Positions 1-7,083 are shown, counted from the first letter of the stretch. The stretch: DNA of 7,102 bases from an uncultured Anaerotruncus sp. (GCA_958414155.1 CATYWI010000062.1:1-7102); one strand, 5' to 3'. Notes: generated from the letters alone by a model not told the origin. A program made the numbers and translations.

Positions 1-1477
1 AGAAGAGCACCACCGCAGCGATTATCATGCCCGCGATAACGGGAATGAGCAGCACGTACTTGGCTATCCATTCCTTACGGATCTCCTTGAATGCATCCGA
101 CCAGTTGTCCTTGTCGTATGCGGCTTCAAAGTACTTCAGCGCCTCGGAATAGTTACCGTTACGCGAATGTGCCTGACCGATACCGATGTATGCGGTATCG
201 AAGTTGGAGTTTCTCTTGAGTATTTCGGTCCAGTCATCGATAGCGCGGTCAAACTGACGCTCGTTCTGGTTTTTGAGAGCGTTTATCAGAATGTCACCGT
301 ACTCGGTGCGCTGGAATACCGTGAACGACTTCTGGCTCTTGTCAAGCAGAAGCATCGTTCCGTCGCTCTTGTAAACGACAGCTGCGAGCTTGGAGGTGTT
401 ACCGAGCTGTGTGCCCTCGTCGCCGAATGCGAAGAGCAGGTTACCGTTGAAATCGTAGGTAAATACCTTACTGCGGTTTTCGTCGATTATCGACCATGTC
501 TTTTCCGGTCCGACTGCAACGTCGGTGACCTTTGAAGGACCTGTCTTTGAACCGTCGGTCTTTGAAGTGCCGACATCGACCTCACCGGACGGCGGGTAGA
601 AGCCGTTACGCTTCATGACTTCGTCACCGGAGTTGTTGAGCAGCTTTACAGGCGCGTAGTCGCCTTTTTTGGATTTTTTCTTGATCGCGTTCTGCTGATC
701 GGACGCCTTGATAGATGATGTCGTAACATAAATCAGCTTATCGCGGATCGCAATGTTGTTGTACTCGGTAGGGATGATCTGCTCGGTCTGCGCACGCGCG
801 GAATCCGACATGATCTTTCTCCATACCTTATCCCATGCGGAGATGGCGACCTTCTGCGCACCGATGATGCAGATAAACTCACCGGTGTCGGACATGACGA
901 TGATACCCTGATAGGTGGTGGAGGATACAACGTAGAGTCTGTTGTAATCATCGACCGCAAGAGCTATCGGCTTATACACCGAATCGTCGTCAAGGATCTC
1001 ATCCTCAGGCTCGGGGATGATCGTGAGGAAGTTGCCCTCACGGTCAAAGGTGATTATACGGTTCGCGTCGGTGTCGCACACGAAGATGCGATCCTTGGTC
1101 ACAAACACGCCGGAGGGGTTGGTAAACTTATCCGGAACGCCCTGCTCGTTGGTGAAATCCGAAATAATGAACTTGAGCTTGTAGTATCTGTCAAGCACCA
1201 CTATACGGTTGTTCGCGGCGTCGGCAATGTAGATATTGTCCTGATCGTCAACAAACAGGTCGCGGGGGTCGTCAAGACCCTTTTTGGAGTCAAGTCCGAT
1301 GTAGGCGGAATCGACCGTCATTACCGGAGTGTAGGCATCCGGCGAGTAAAGAGGAAAGCCCGTGGAGGAGTAGGTGTAGGTCTGATAAGACTTCACCGCC
1401 CCGGCGGGGACCGCCAGAAGTGTGAGCAGTGCGACAAGGAGAGCCGCAGCCGCTATGATACGTCTTTTTTTGTTCAT
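1..1477 (-). CDS. NHL-repeat, TPR and transmembrane protein of a sugar-transport operon (partial, probable YIP1-family protein)
   Basis: Reading the minus strand from the ATG at 1477 gives 492 residues with no stop before the window edge, so the C-terminus is missing. A basic start (MNKKRR) and hydrophobic stretch end in an Ala-Gly-Ala site near residues 25-27: a signal peptide without a lipobox cysteine. NHL-like propeller blades follow at about 67-105, 118-154, 167-205, 318-352 and 363-389, with typical strings such as NIYIADAANNRIVVLD. A Lys/Ser/Gly-rich linker (about 258-317) interrupts the propeller. Residues 400-457 look like two TPR units (RAIDDWTEIL, EALKYFEAAY), and 471-492 start a transmembrane helix. 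The propeller and TPRs should therefore lie outside the cell. From memory, Paenibacillus proteins of this architecture sit beside the same transporter type and end in a multi-spanning YIP1 domain; I infer the same here. Function is unknown; a scaffold or sensor role beside the transporter is a guess. Confidence 0.85.
   Translation of the reverse strand, partial: MNKKRRIIAAAALLVALLTLLAVPAGAVKSYQTYTYSSTGFPLYSPDAYTPVMTVDSAYIGLDSKKGLDDPRDLFVDDQDNIYIADAANNRIVVLDRYYKLKFIISDFTNEQGVPDKFTNPSGVFVTKDRIFVCDTDANRIITFDREGNFLTIIPEPEDEILDDDSVYKPIALAVDDYNRLYVVSSTTYQGIIVMSDTGEFICIIGAQKVAISAWDKVWRKIMSDSARAQTEQIIPTEYNNIAIRDKLIYVTTSSIKASDQQNAIKKKSKKGDYAPVKLLNNSGDEVMKRNGFYPPSGEVDVGTSKTDGSKTGPSKVTDVAVGPEKTWSIIDENRSKVFTYDFNGNLLFAFGDEGTQLGNTSKLAAVVYKSDGTMLLLDKSQKSFTVFQRTEYGDILINALKNQNERQFDRAIDDWTEILKRNSNFDTAYIGIGQAHSRNGNYSEALKYFEAAYDKDNWSDAFKEIRKEWIAKYVLLIPVIAGMIIAAVVLF
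530..574 (-). repeat. Three 15-bp in-frame tandem units encoding a Ser-Lys-rich linker
   Basis: On the plus strand CTTTGAA recurs at 530, 545 and 560, giving three imperfect 15-bp units. On the coding strand they encode SKTDG, SKTGP and SKVTD (about residues 305-319), inside the linker that interrupts the NHL propeller. Because the period is five whole codons, unit gain or loss would keep the frame. The last unit seems to belong to the family's conserved sequence, which then runs into the next propeller blade (DVAVGPEKTW); the other two look like local expansion, which is inference. Confidence 0.7.
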
Positions 1478-1483
1478 TGACTG

Positions 1484-1490
1484 CCTCCTT
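1484..1490 (-). promoter_or_regulatory. Ribosome binding site of the NHL/TPR gene overlapping the permease stop codon
   Basis: On the minus strand the MalG-type permease ends in TAAGGAGG: the last two bases of its TAA stop are the first two of the AAGGAGG Shine-Dalgarno sequence. Six bases then separate this from the ATG at 1477. Ribosomes ending on the permease would stop directly over the next initiation site, which supports translational coupling and makes this the clear start of the NHL/TPR gene. Confidence 0.85.
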
Positions 1491-2361
1491 AGTCTTTCAT
1501 GCCGCTCGAGCCCATCGTTTCGATGATGTTCGACTGTGTGATGATAAATACCGTGATAGGTACGAGCATCATTATTACCGTTGCGGCGGCGCTGGCGCCC
1601 GCACGCTTGATACCGCCGGCGGTTATCTGACCGATAGCGTAGTTGAAGGATTTAAGCTGCTCGGAGTGAATGTAAATCGACGAACCGGCGTTCCACAGAT
1701 CCTGGAAGCAGTACACGATAAGCGTCAGCCACGCGGGCTTTACCATCGGCATTGCGATGAGCCAGAAGGAACGGAACTCGCCCGCGCCGTCAAGTCTTGC
1801 GGATTCAAGCACCGAGTTGTTTACGTGGGTATCCATGAACTGCTTCATGAGGTAAAGACCGAGGGTCGCGCCCCATGCAGGTATTATCTTTGCCCAGTAG
1901 GTATCGATCATACCGAGGACACTCATCGTAAGGAAGTTGGTGACCGCGGTAACGGTCTTGTGGAACATGAGCGAGGTTCTTACCGACTTGAACATTACTT
2001 TGCCGCCCGGGAACTTGATCTTTGCCATTGCGTAAGCCGCAAGAGATGCGAAGAACAGGTTGCCGAGGGTTCCCACGACCGATACGAAAACGGTGTTGAA
2101 GATGTAGCGGGAGAACGGGACCCATGAGTCGTTCATCAGCGTGAACAGATCCTTGTAGTTGGAGCCTGTCGGCCTTATAACGATGAATTTGGGCGGGAAC
2201 ATCCAAAGCTCGTCAAGGGGCTTGAATGACTGAATGACCACGTAATACATCGGCAGGAACATGAATATGCCGAGCAGCGTGAGCATGATGGTGATACCGA
2301 GGTCGCCTCCGACCGAACGGTTAAGGACAACTTTATGCTTTCTTGTTCTGAGTCTTGCCAT
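1489..2361 (-). CDS. Carbohydrate ABC transporter permease, MalG type
   Basis: A 290-residue inner subunit of a carbohydrate-uptake-1 (CUT1) ABC importer, normal length for MalG-type permeases. About six hydrophobic segments are visible, including 20-44, 88-112, 155-175, 211-229 and 256-276. The cytoplasmic EAA loop that docks on the ATPase is at 186-210: E186-S-A, D191-G-A, and MPMVKP at 204-209, close to the canonical EAAxxDGA...LPxxxP, with Ser replacing the middle Ala. The DTYWAKIIPAWG stretch before it is typical of the family. The start ATG at 2361 lies one base after the TAA of the MalF-type gene (TAATATG); an AAGGTGGG ribosome site sits about 8 bases upstream inside the preceding gene. 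This indicates coupled translation and pairing of the two permeases in one channel. Substrate cannot be read from the sequence. Confidence 0.95.
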   Translation of the reverse strand: MARLRTRKHKVVLNRSVGGDLGITIMLTLLGIFMFLPMYYVVIQSFKPLDELWMFPPKFIVIRPTGSNYKDLFTLMNDSWVPFSRYIFNTVFVSVVGTLGNLFFASLAAYAMAKIKFPGGKVMFKSVRTSLMFHKTVTAVTNFLTMSVLGMIDTYWAKIIPAWGATLGLYLMKQFMDTHVNNSVLESARLDGAGEFRSFWLIAMPMVKPAWLTLIVYCFQDLWNAGSSIYIHSEQLKSFNYAIGQITAGGIKRAGASAAATVIMMLVPITVFIITQSNIIETMGSSGMKD

Positions 2362-2362
2362 A

Positions 2363-3328
2363 TTACTGTCCCACCTTTGATATCATTTTCTTGACCAGCA
2401 TGTTGGCTCCTATCATTATAATGAAGAGAACCACCGCTATCGCGGACGAATAACCCGTTTCAAAACGTGATCCGCCGTAGTCGTTGAGGTGATGAACTAT
2501 CGTCCATGCACAGTAGTCTGTCGAGGGGTTACCGCAAAGTGCGTCAACGACGCCGCCGAAGCCGAACGACGAGGTTATCGACATGATAGCACCGAACATG
2601 AGCTGAGGCTTCATGGACGGAAGTGTTACGTACCAAAGCTCCTGCCAACGGTTGCGTATTCCGTCAACCGCCGCCGCTTCGTAAAGCGAATGATCGACGC
2701 CCTGAAGACCGGCGATGAAGGAAAGGAACGAGGTACCGAGCGAGGTCCAGAGAGCGACCACGATACAAAGGGGCATTATGTACTTCTTGTTTTCGAAGAA
2801 CTGGATCGCCTCGGTCGTAAGACCCAGCTCAAGCAGTACGGCGTTTGCCCAGCCGTAGGAGTCGCCCGAGAAAAGCGTACCCCAGATGAGGTAAACCTGA
2901 CCCGAAATGGACGGTGCGTAGAAAACAAGTGTAACGATGGCGCGGATCTTGGGGGACAGCTCGTTGATGAACCATGCAACGAGCAGCGACATGAGATATG
3001 ACGCCGGACCGACTATGACCGCGAAGATGAATGTGTTCTTGCAGGCAAGCAGGAAGATATCATCGTCAACGAAAAGCCGGATGTAGTTATCTAAGAATAC
3101 GAAGTTGGGCATCTGCAGGATATTGAAGTCGGTAAAGCTGACCACTATCGAAAGCAGAACCGGCACTACGGTGAACAGGGTAAAGACGATCATGAAGGGG
3201 GCTACCATTATGTAAGCTGCCCAGTTGCGCTTCATTTCCTTCCATGTCCACGCCGCACGGCTCATATCCTTTTTGGCGACAGCCTTCTTCGGCGCTTCTT
3301 TGGCAGTCTGCGCTGTTTGCTGAGACAT
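2363..3328 (-). CDS. Sugar ABC transporter permease, MalF/LplB type
   Basis: A 321-residue membrane subunit of the same CUT1 importer. A hydrophilic, Ala/Lys-rich cytoplasmic tail of about 35 residues comes first, then the family's opening block near 36-63 (NWAAYIMVAPFMIVF...PVLLSIVVSF). Further hydrophobic segments lie at about 98-119, 130-150, 184-206, 243-262 and 293-312. The EAA loop is clear at 216-241: E217-A-A, D222-G, LWYVTLPSMKP; Ile replaces the usual Ala after DG. The ATG at 3328 is preceded by AAGGAG at a 10-base spacing, and the gene starts 39 bases after the binding-protein stop. No terminator is visible in that gap, so co-transcription is likely. It should form a heterodimer with the MalG-type permease. 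Substrate specificity is unknown. Confidence 0.95.
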   Translation of the reverse strand: MSQQTAQTAKEAPKKAVAKKDMSRAAWTWKEMKRNWAAYIMVAPFMIVFTLFTVVPVLLSIVVSFTDFNILQMPNFVFLDNYIRLFVDDDIFLLACKNTFIFAVIVGPASYLMSLLVAWFINELSPKIRAIVTLVFYAPSISGQVYLIWGTLFSGDSYGWANAVLLELGLTTEAIQFFENKKYIMPLCIVVALWTSLGTSFLSFIAGLQGVDHSLYEAAAVDGIRNRWQELWYVTLPSMKPQLMFGAIMSITSSFGFGGVVDALCGNPSTDYCAWTIVHHLNDYGGSRFETGYSSAIAVVLFIIMIGANMLVKKMISKVGQ

Positions 3329-3367
3329 GTGCTGTTTTCTCCTTACTTAGAATTTTTTACGCGGCGA

Positions 3368-6300
3368 TCAATAGATCGTCGTTCCGGTTGTGGCGGGGTA
3401 GGATGCCTGGTAGGACTTGAGCGCGTCGGCACATTCGGTGACCTTCTTGGCGATGTCGCCGAAGAGGTTGGCGTCAGCTGCTCCGAGAGCGGCTCCTGCC
3501 GATCTCAGTGCGTCGATGTAAACATCCTCGCAGTAGGTAGAGTAGGTGGGGATATCCTCCATAGCCTTCTTCAGCGCATCGATCTGCGCGGTGTAGGCGG
3601 AAGCGGAGGAGCCGAGGCTCTCAAGCGCCTCGTTGATCTGATCGCGGCGCAGGCCGGCGAGCGTCTGACCTATCTCAAGAGTGGGCAGACCGAACTCGGC
3701 GCGCTTACGTGTAATCTCCTTGTTGATGGTCGTGATGTAGCTGAGAAGCTCGGTCACGGCATCGGCGTTGTCGTTATAAACAGACAGGAACGCGAACTTG
3801 GTGTAACGGCCGATGATGTAAGCACCGGGGTAGTTGGGGATGGATGCGAGGTTGGTGAACTGTGCGTTCAGGTTCTCGTATTCCTCACGTGTCCAGGGCA
3901 TCGATTCAAGAGCCTGTACGTTAGCGGTCGCATACTTTGCGGAGTCGCCCATGATAGCGACCATCTCGTTGGAGTAGTCGATCTGGCACTGCGCACCGGT
4001 ATGCCACTTCATGAATTCCCATGCTTCCTTCTTGGTCTTTTCATCGGCGCCGCTTATCATAACGATAGCGCTGACCGAGGAGACCGAGACATTGTTGATG
4101 GAACCGTCGTCCTGCTTGAAGCCGGGCAGCGGAACGAACTGCCATTTACCGCGAAGCTCTGTCGCAAATACGATGAGGTGGTTGTAGGTGCCGTTGTAAG
4201 AAGCGATACCTATCGGTATTTCACCGGTACGGAAGCGGTTTGCAAAGTCGTACTTGTAGGGGAACGAGTACATCTTGAAGAGGTTGCACATCTGCTCAAA
4301 GGAGTCAAGTGCAAGGTTGGAATCAAGGTTGATTCTCATACCGTCGTCGGCAAAGAGCGTGCCGCCCATCTGGTAAAGGAAGATCTTGTAGTCGTTGCTC
4401 ATACCGATGGTCATGTTGTTCTGCTGGAGCTTGATGACCGCACCGAGAACATCCTCCCATGTCTTGGGGATCTCGATGTTGAGCTCGGCAAGGATATCTG
4501 TACGCAGGAACATCATCGGGAAGTTCTGCTCCTCGGGCAGACCGTAGCAGTGTGTGACACCGTTGGCGTCGGCAAGTTCGAGAACAAACATTGCGGCGCG
4601 GGTGAACTGCTGATTCGGATCGCCCGCAGTGGTGTTGGTGACCTGTTCGTAGCCGTCCATGACGCTTATATCCTCAAGTGCGCCGCGGATAGCGTAGTTG
4701 ATAACGCTGTCGTCGCCGAGTCCGATATAAACGTTCGGTCCCATACCCGCAAGTATGGAGGGAAGAAGCGTACCGCCGGCAACCAGCTTAAGGTTTACGG
4801 TGATACCGGTCTGGGGAGTAAAGTCGTTGTTTATGAGGTTACGGATGACCTGAGACTGGTCGCGTCCCTTGGCAAGCCATACCTCAACAGCCTCATCGAC
4901 ATCAAGTGTGTCGGCGCCCATGCGGTTGTAGTTACGCAGGAAGCTCTGAATGAAACTGGAGAACTCGTGGGCAAAGGACTGGAAGAAGTTCGCCTTCGCC
5001 TGGGGCTTCTTGGCGTCAACGTTCTGAACGTACAGAACGTCCATCTTCAAAGGCTGGGTCTTTGCATCGTTGAGCCATGTACCGAGCGAACCGATACGGC
5101 TCTTCAGCTCGGAAAGGTTTCTCGCTATCTCATCCTCAGGGTCGCTTCCCATACGGTCGAGCAGCCACGCCGCACGCTCAAGCGTTGCAACGTTGGAGCT
5201 CTTGATACCGGCAAGGTTTGTAAGCTCTGTGGCGACTGCGCGGAGGGTACGTCCCTCGATGATGATGTGAGCAACAGTCTCGGGCATGACCTCGAGGAAG
5301 TTGTAGTCACGGTTGGCGTCGGGGGTGGAGCCGGTCAGCTTCATTATTGAAAGGTAGGCGTTGTTGATGACGTCAAGCGATTCGCTTACCTTGCGGACGA
5401 TCTCGCCCATGGTACCGAGAGAGGCTTCAAGCTCGATGGTGTATTCGACACCCGCCTTGAAGTACATCTCTATATCGGTGTACTGCATGACCCGCTTGCC
5501 CTTTGCATCGGTACCGTAGGTGCCGAAGCGGAGAGCCTCGCTCTGCCAGTCGGTGCTGTAATTGAATCTCAGCTCGTTTGCCTCACGGAAGGGAACGCCG
5601 TTATAGTAGCCGTCCTCGCCCTCGGCAACGCCATCGCCGCTGTATACCGAAAGTATACGGGAGGAGTACATACCGTCGTTGATGTTCTGCATGAAGCGGG
5701 TAACGATGGTGTACATGCCGGAATCGTTCACCGTGAATTTGTATCTCACCCACTGACCGGAGGTCTGCCACTTATCGCCGCCTATGGCGTTAAGGACTGT
5801 ATGTGTGGTGTCGGAGGGGCTTGTCACCGCGGATGCGCGGTCCTCAATGGGATAGATGGTGGAAGATGAAGTCTGATAGGGGACCTCTGCTTCCATCTTT
5901 ACAACGTCGGTACCCTTTTTGGTATTCTCATACTTCTTAAGATACTCGGCGTAGGTGGGAAGCTCCTCGACCGGGAAGAGAGTGATGGACTTTATAGCCA
6001 TCGGCTCGTTTACCGATTCAAGGGTAATGGTGTTTGCGCCTTCCTCAAATACAAACTGGAAAGGCTCGGTGTAGAAGCCGTCAACGTCGCGCAGCTCGTA
6101 TGTGCGCCATTCGGGGCTCTGTACCATCTCGTTGCGCAGCTCGTTGCCGTCAACGTCGGTCTTGAAGGGGCGTTTTGTGCCGTTGCTGAGCTCTGTAAAG
6201 GTAGCTCCGGCGGTTATCGCCTCATTGTATACCGTTGTCCATACCTTTGTAAAGGTTATGTAGTACGCCTCGGAGAAGGGCACCTTACCGTTTATAAGGA

Positions 6301-6724
6301 AGGTACGCTGTATCGAGGTGGACTTGCCCTCAACGGGATAGTAATTGATGGAGATTCCGTACTTCGCGGTCTTCGGAACGTTGAAGTTGAATGTCACCGA
6401 TCCCTTGTCGGGGGTATAGAGTGCTTCGACGCCGTCATAGGTCTCACGTCTGACCTCGGCGTTGGTCGCAGTCTTGTCATAATCAAGACCGCTTACCGTG
6501 ATTTCGCGATCTCCGCGCGGATACTTGGTTTCGTCCGAATACTTAGTGGCGTATTCGTCGTAACTTGAGGCGTTCAGCAATCTCTTGACGTCTTCAAGCG
6601 TTTTGTCCGTTACCGAACTCTGAGAGCCGTCAGCGGCGGAGACCGCCGTAACGAGACTGCCAAGAACGAACATAATTGACAGCACGAGCGCCGTCAGCTT
6701 TGTGAATTTCGTTCTCTTGTTCAT
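3368..6724 (-). CDS. Large multidomain extracellular solute-binding protein with two carbohydrate-binding-like modules
   Basis: The protein has 1118 residues from the ATG at 6724, over twice the usual 400-450 of sugar-binding lipoproteins. Residues 1-30 form a signal peptide ending AVSA before Ala31, with no lipobox cysteine. Beta-sandwich module A spans about 75-252 (SVTFNFNV, then VPFSEA at 148-153). Module B spans about 275-436, is CBM6/35-like (MEAE, SGQWVRYKFTV) and repeats the mark as VPFREA at 377-382. A helical section (440-555) and an amphipathic stretch (575-602) follow. The solute-binding family 1 domain covers about 605-950: WLAKGRDQSQVIRNLI, TGITVNLKLVAGGTL, GMGPNV, then FLRTDILAELNIEIPKTWED, the usual open-form loop of these proteins. 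A helical tail (985-1118) ends the protein. It should capture a glycan outside the cell and pass it to the two permeases downstream. I recognise the layout from Paenibacillus and clostridial proteins; the ligand is unknown. A TTG at 6730 is an alternative start. Confidence 0.92.
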   Translation of the reverse strand: MNKRTKFTKLTALVLSIMFVLGSLVTAVSAADGSQSSVTDKTLEDVKRLLNASSYDEYATKYSDETKYPRGDREITVSGLDYDKTATNAEVRRETYDGVEALYTPDKGSVTFNFNVPKTAKYGISINYYPVEGKSTSIQRTFLINGKVPFSEAYYITFTKVWTTVYNEAITAGATFTELSNGTKRPFKTDVDGNELRNEMVQSPEWRTYELRDVDGFYTEPFQFVFEEGANTITLESVNEPMAIKSITLFPVEELPTYAEYLKKYENTKKGTDVVKMEAEVPYQTSSSTIYPIEDRASAVTSPSDTTHTVLNAIGGDKWQTSGQWVRYKFTVNDSGMYTIVTRFMQNINDGMYSSRILSVYSGDGVAEGEDGYYNGVPFREANELRFNYSTDWQSEALRFGTYGTDAKGKRVMQYTDIEMYFKAGVEYTIELEASLGTMGEIVRKVSESLDVINNAYLSIMKLTGSTPDANRDYNFLEVMPETVAHIIIEGRTLRAVATELTNLAGIKSSNVATLERAAWLLDRMGSDPEDEIARNLSELKSRIGSLGTWLNDAKTQPLKMDVLYVQNVDAKKPQAKANFFQSFAHEFSSFIQSFLRNYNRMGADTLDVDEAVEVWLAKGRDQSQVIRNLINNDFTPQTGITVNLKLVAGGTLLPSILAGMGPNVYIGLGDDSVINYAIRGALEDISVMDGYEQVTNTTAGDPNQQFTRAAMFVLELADANGVTHCYGLPEEQNFPMMFLRTDILAELNIEIPKTWEDVLGAVIKLQQNNMTIGMSNDYKIFLYQMGGTLFADDGMRINLDSNLALDSFEQMCNLFKMYSFPYKYDFANRFRTGEIPIGIASYNGTYNHLIVFATELRGKWQFVPLPGFKQDDGSINNVSVSSVSAIVMISGADEKTKKEAWEFMKWHTGAQCQIDYSNEMVAIMGDSAKYATANVQALESMPWTREEYENLNAQFTNLASIPNYPGAYIIGRYTKFAFLSVYNDNADAVTELLSYITTINKEITRKRAEFGLPTLEIGQTLAGLRRDQINEALESLGSSASAYTAQIDALKKAMEDIPTYSTYCEDVYIDALRSAGAALGAADANLFGDIAKKVTECADALKSYQASYPATTGTTIY

Positions 6725-6737
6725 CTTCAATGGTTTC

Positions 6738-6743
6738 CCTCCT
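6738..6743 (-). promoter_or_regulatory. Ribosome binding site of the solute-binding protein, ambiguous start
   Basis: A perfect AGGAGG lies 13 bases before the ATG at 6724, a long spacing, but only 7 bases before an in-frame TTG at 6730. A TTG start would add two residues (giving MKMNKRTKF) and fits the spacing better. Either choice leaves the signal peptide intact. An in-frame ATG at 6907 would add 61 residues in front of the signal peptide and has no good ribosome site. Confidence 0.7.
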
Positions 6744-6929
6744 GATTGTTTTTTCCCGAGCCGGGGGAACCGAACACGGGTTTGGGTTTCCGCGGGTGAT
6801 TTTGCTTTCAGCCGCATATGCCGAGGACGGATTAAGACCTTTGCGGCGGCGGCGAACGGTTGGCATAAGCCCAAGCGTCCGACAGCCGGCTTGCGCCCTG
6901 ATTGCATCCTGATTCAATAGACCTGTACG

Positions 6930-6942
6930 GAACTGACAGTTC
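6930..6942. promoter_or_regulatory. Perfect 13-bp palindrome, candidate operator
   Basis: GAACTG-A-CAGTTC is a perfect 6+1+6 inverted repeat about 205 bases upstream of the solute-binding protein start, followed directly by a second short palindrome, CAGCTG (6942-6947). A homodimeric regulator could bind there, and a transport operon of this kind is normally regulated. No regulator gene is in the window and only one copy is seen, so the role is inferred. Confidence 0.25.
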
Positions 6943-6974
6943 AGCTGCCGCGAAGCCGTGCGCCGCCCATAACC

Positions 6975-6980
6975 TATAAT
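6975..6980 (+). promoter_or_regulatory. TATAAT, possible plus-strand -10 element
   Basis: A perfect consensus -10 hexamer on the plus strand, pointing away from the operon. No TTGACA-like -35 lies 16-18 bases upstream (the bases there read roughly GAAGCC), and there is no TG extension. It could fire a divergent transcript or be chance. Confidence 0.2.
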
Positions 6981-7046
6981 GAGACGGAAAGCACATGCAT
7001 CGCGGGATGACCGACCGCAGCGACCGCAAAGGTCTCAAACCGTATG

Positions 7047-7083
7047 CGGCGTGACCCGAGGGTACGCCGGGCAGCGGCTTTTT
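7047..7083 (+). terminator. GC-rich hairpin followed by five Ts, weak terminator candidate
   Basis: CGGCGT (7047-7052) pairs with ACGCCG (7064-7069), and ACC (7054-7056) with GGT (7061-7063), around a CGAG loop with one bulged G. The T-run (7079-7083) starts nine bases after this stem, which is too far for a standard intrinsic terminator. A competing 4-bp hairpin (GCCG 7066-7069 with CGGC 7075-7078) directly abuts the Ts. It would act only on plus-strand transcripts; no plus-strand gene is recognised before it. Confidence 0.25.

Noticed and set aside
1477..2127. A 216-codon plus-strand open frame opposite the MalG-type permease gene
   Set aside because: The translation is rich in His, Arg, Cys and Tyr with no recognisable domain, and it is fully overlapped by a well-supported permease gene.
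3317..5350. A 677-codon open frame on the plus strand opposite the solute-binding protein gene
   Set aside because: It is antisense to a gene with clear domains, its Val/Gly/Leu-rich translation resembles no protein family, and such long antisense frames arise from the codon bias of the real gene.
6748..6766. CCCGAGCCGGG stem next to a T-run, considered as a terminator in the leader
   Set aside because: On the plus strand the Ts precede the stem, and on the minus strand the stem is followed by As, so it has terminator geometry in neither direction.
6725..6907. 61-residue N-terminal extension of the solute-binding protein from an ATG at 6907
   Set aside because: It would bury the signal peptide behind an Arg/Pro/Ala-rich stretch, and the AGGAGG at 6738-6743 lies inside it, directly serving the later start.
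6832..7038. Short minus-strand open frame of 68 codons upstream of the operon
   Set aside because: It has no ribosome site, no recognisable motif and a composition expected from GC-rich noncoding DNA.
6987..7083. Plus-strand segment considered as the small signal recognition particle RNA
   Set aside because: The conserved apical loop sequence (GTCAGGTCCGGAAGGAAGCAG-like) is absent.
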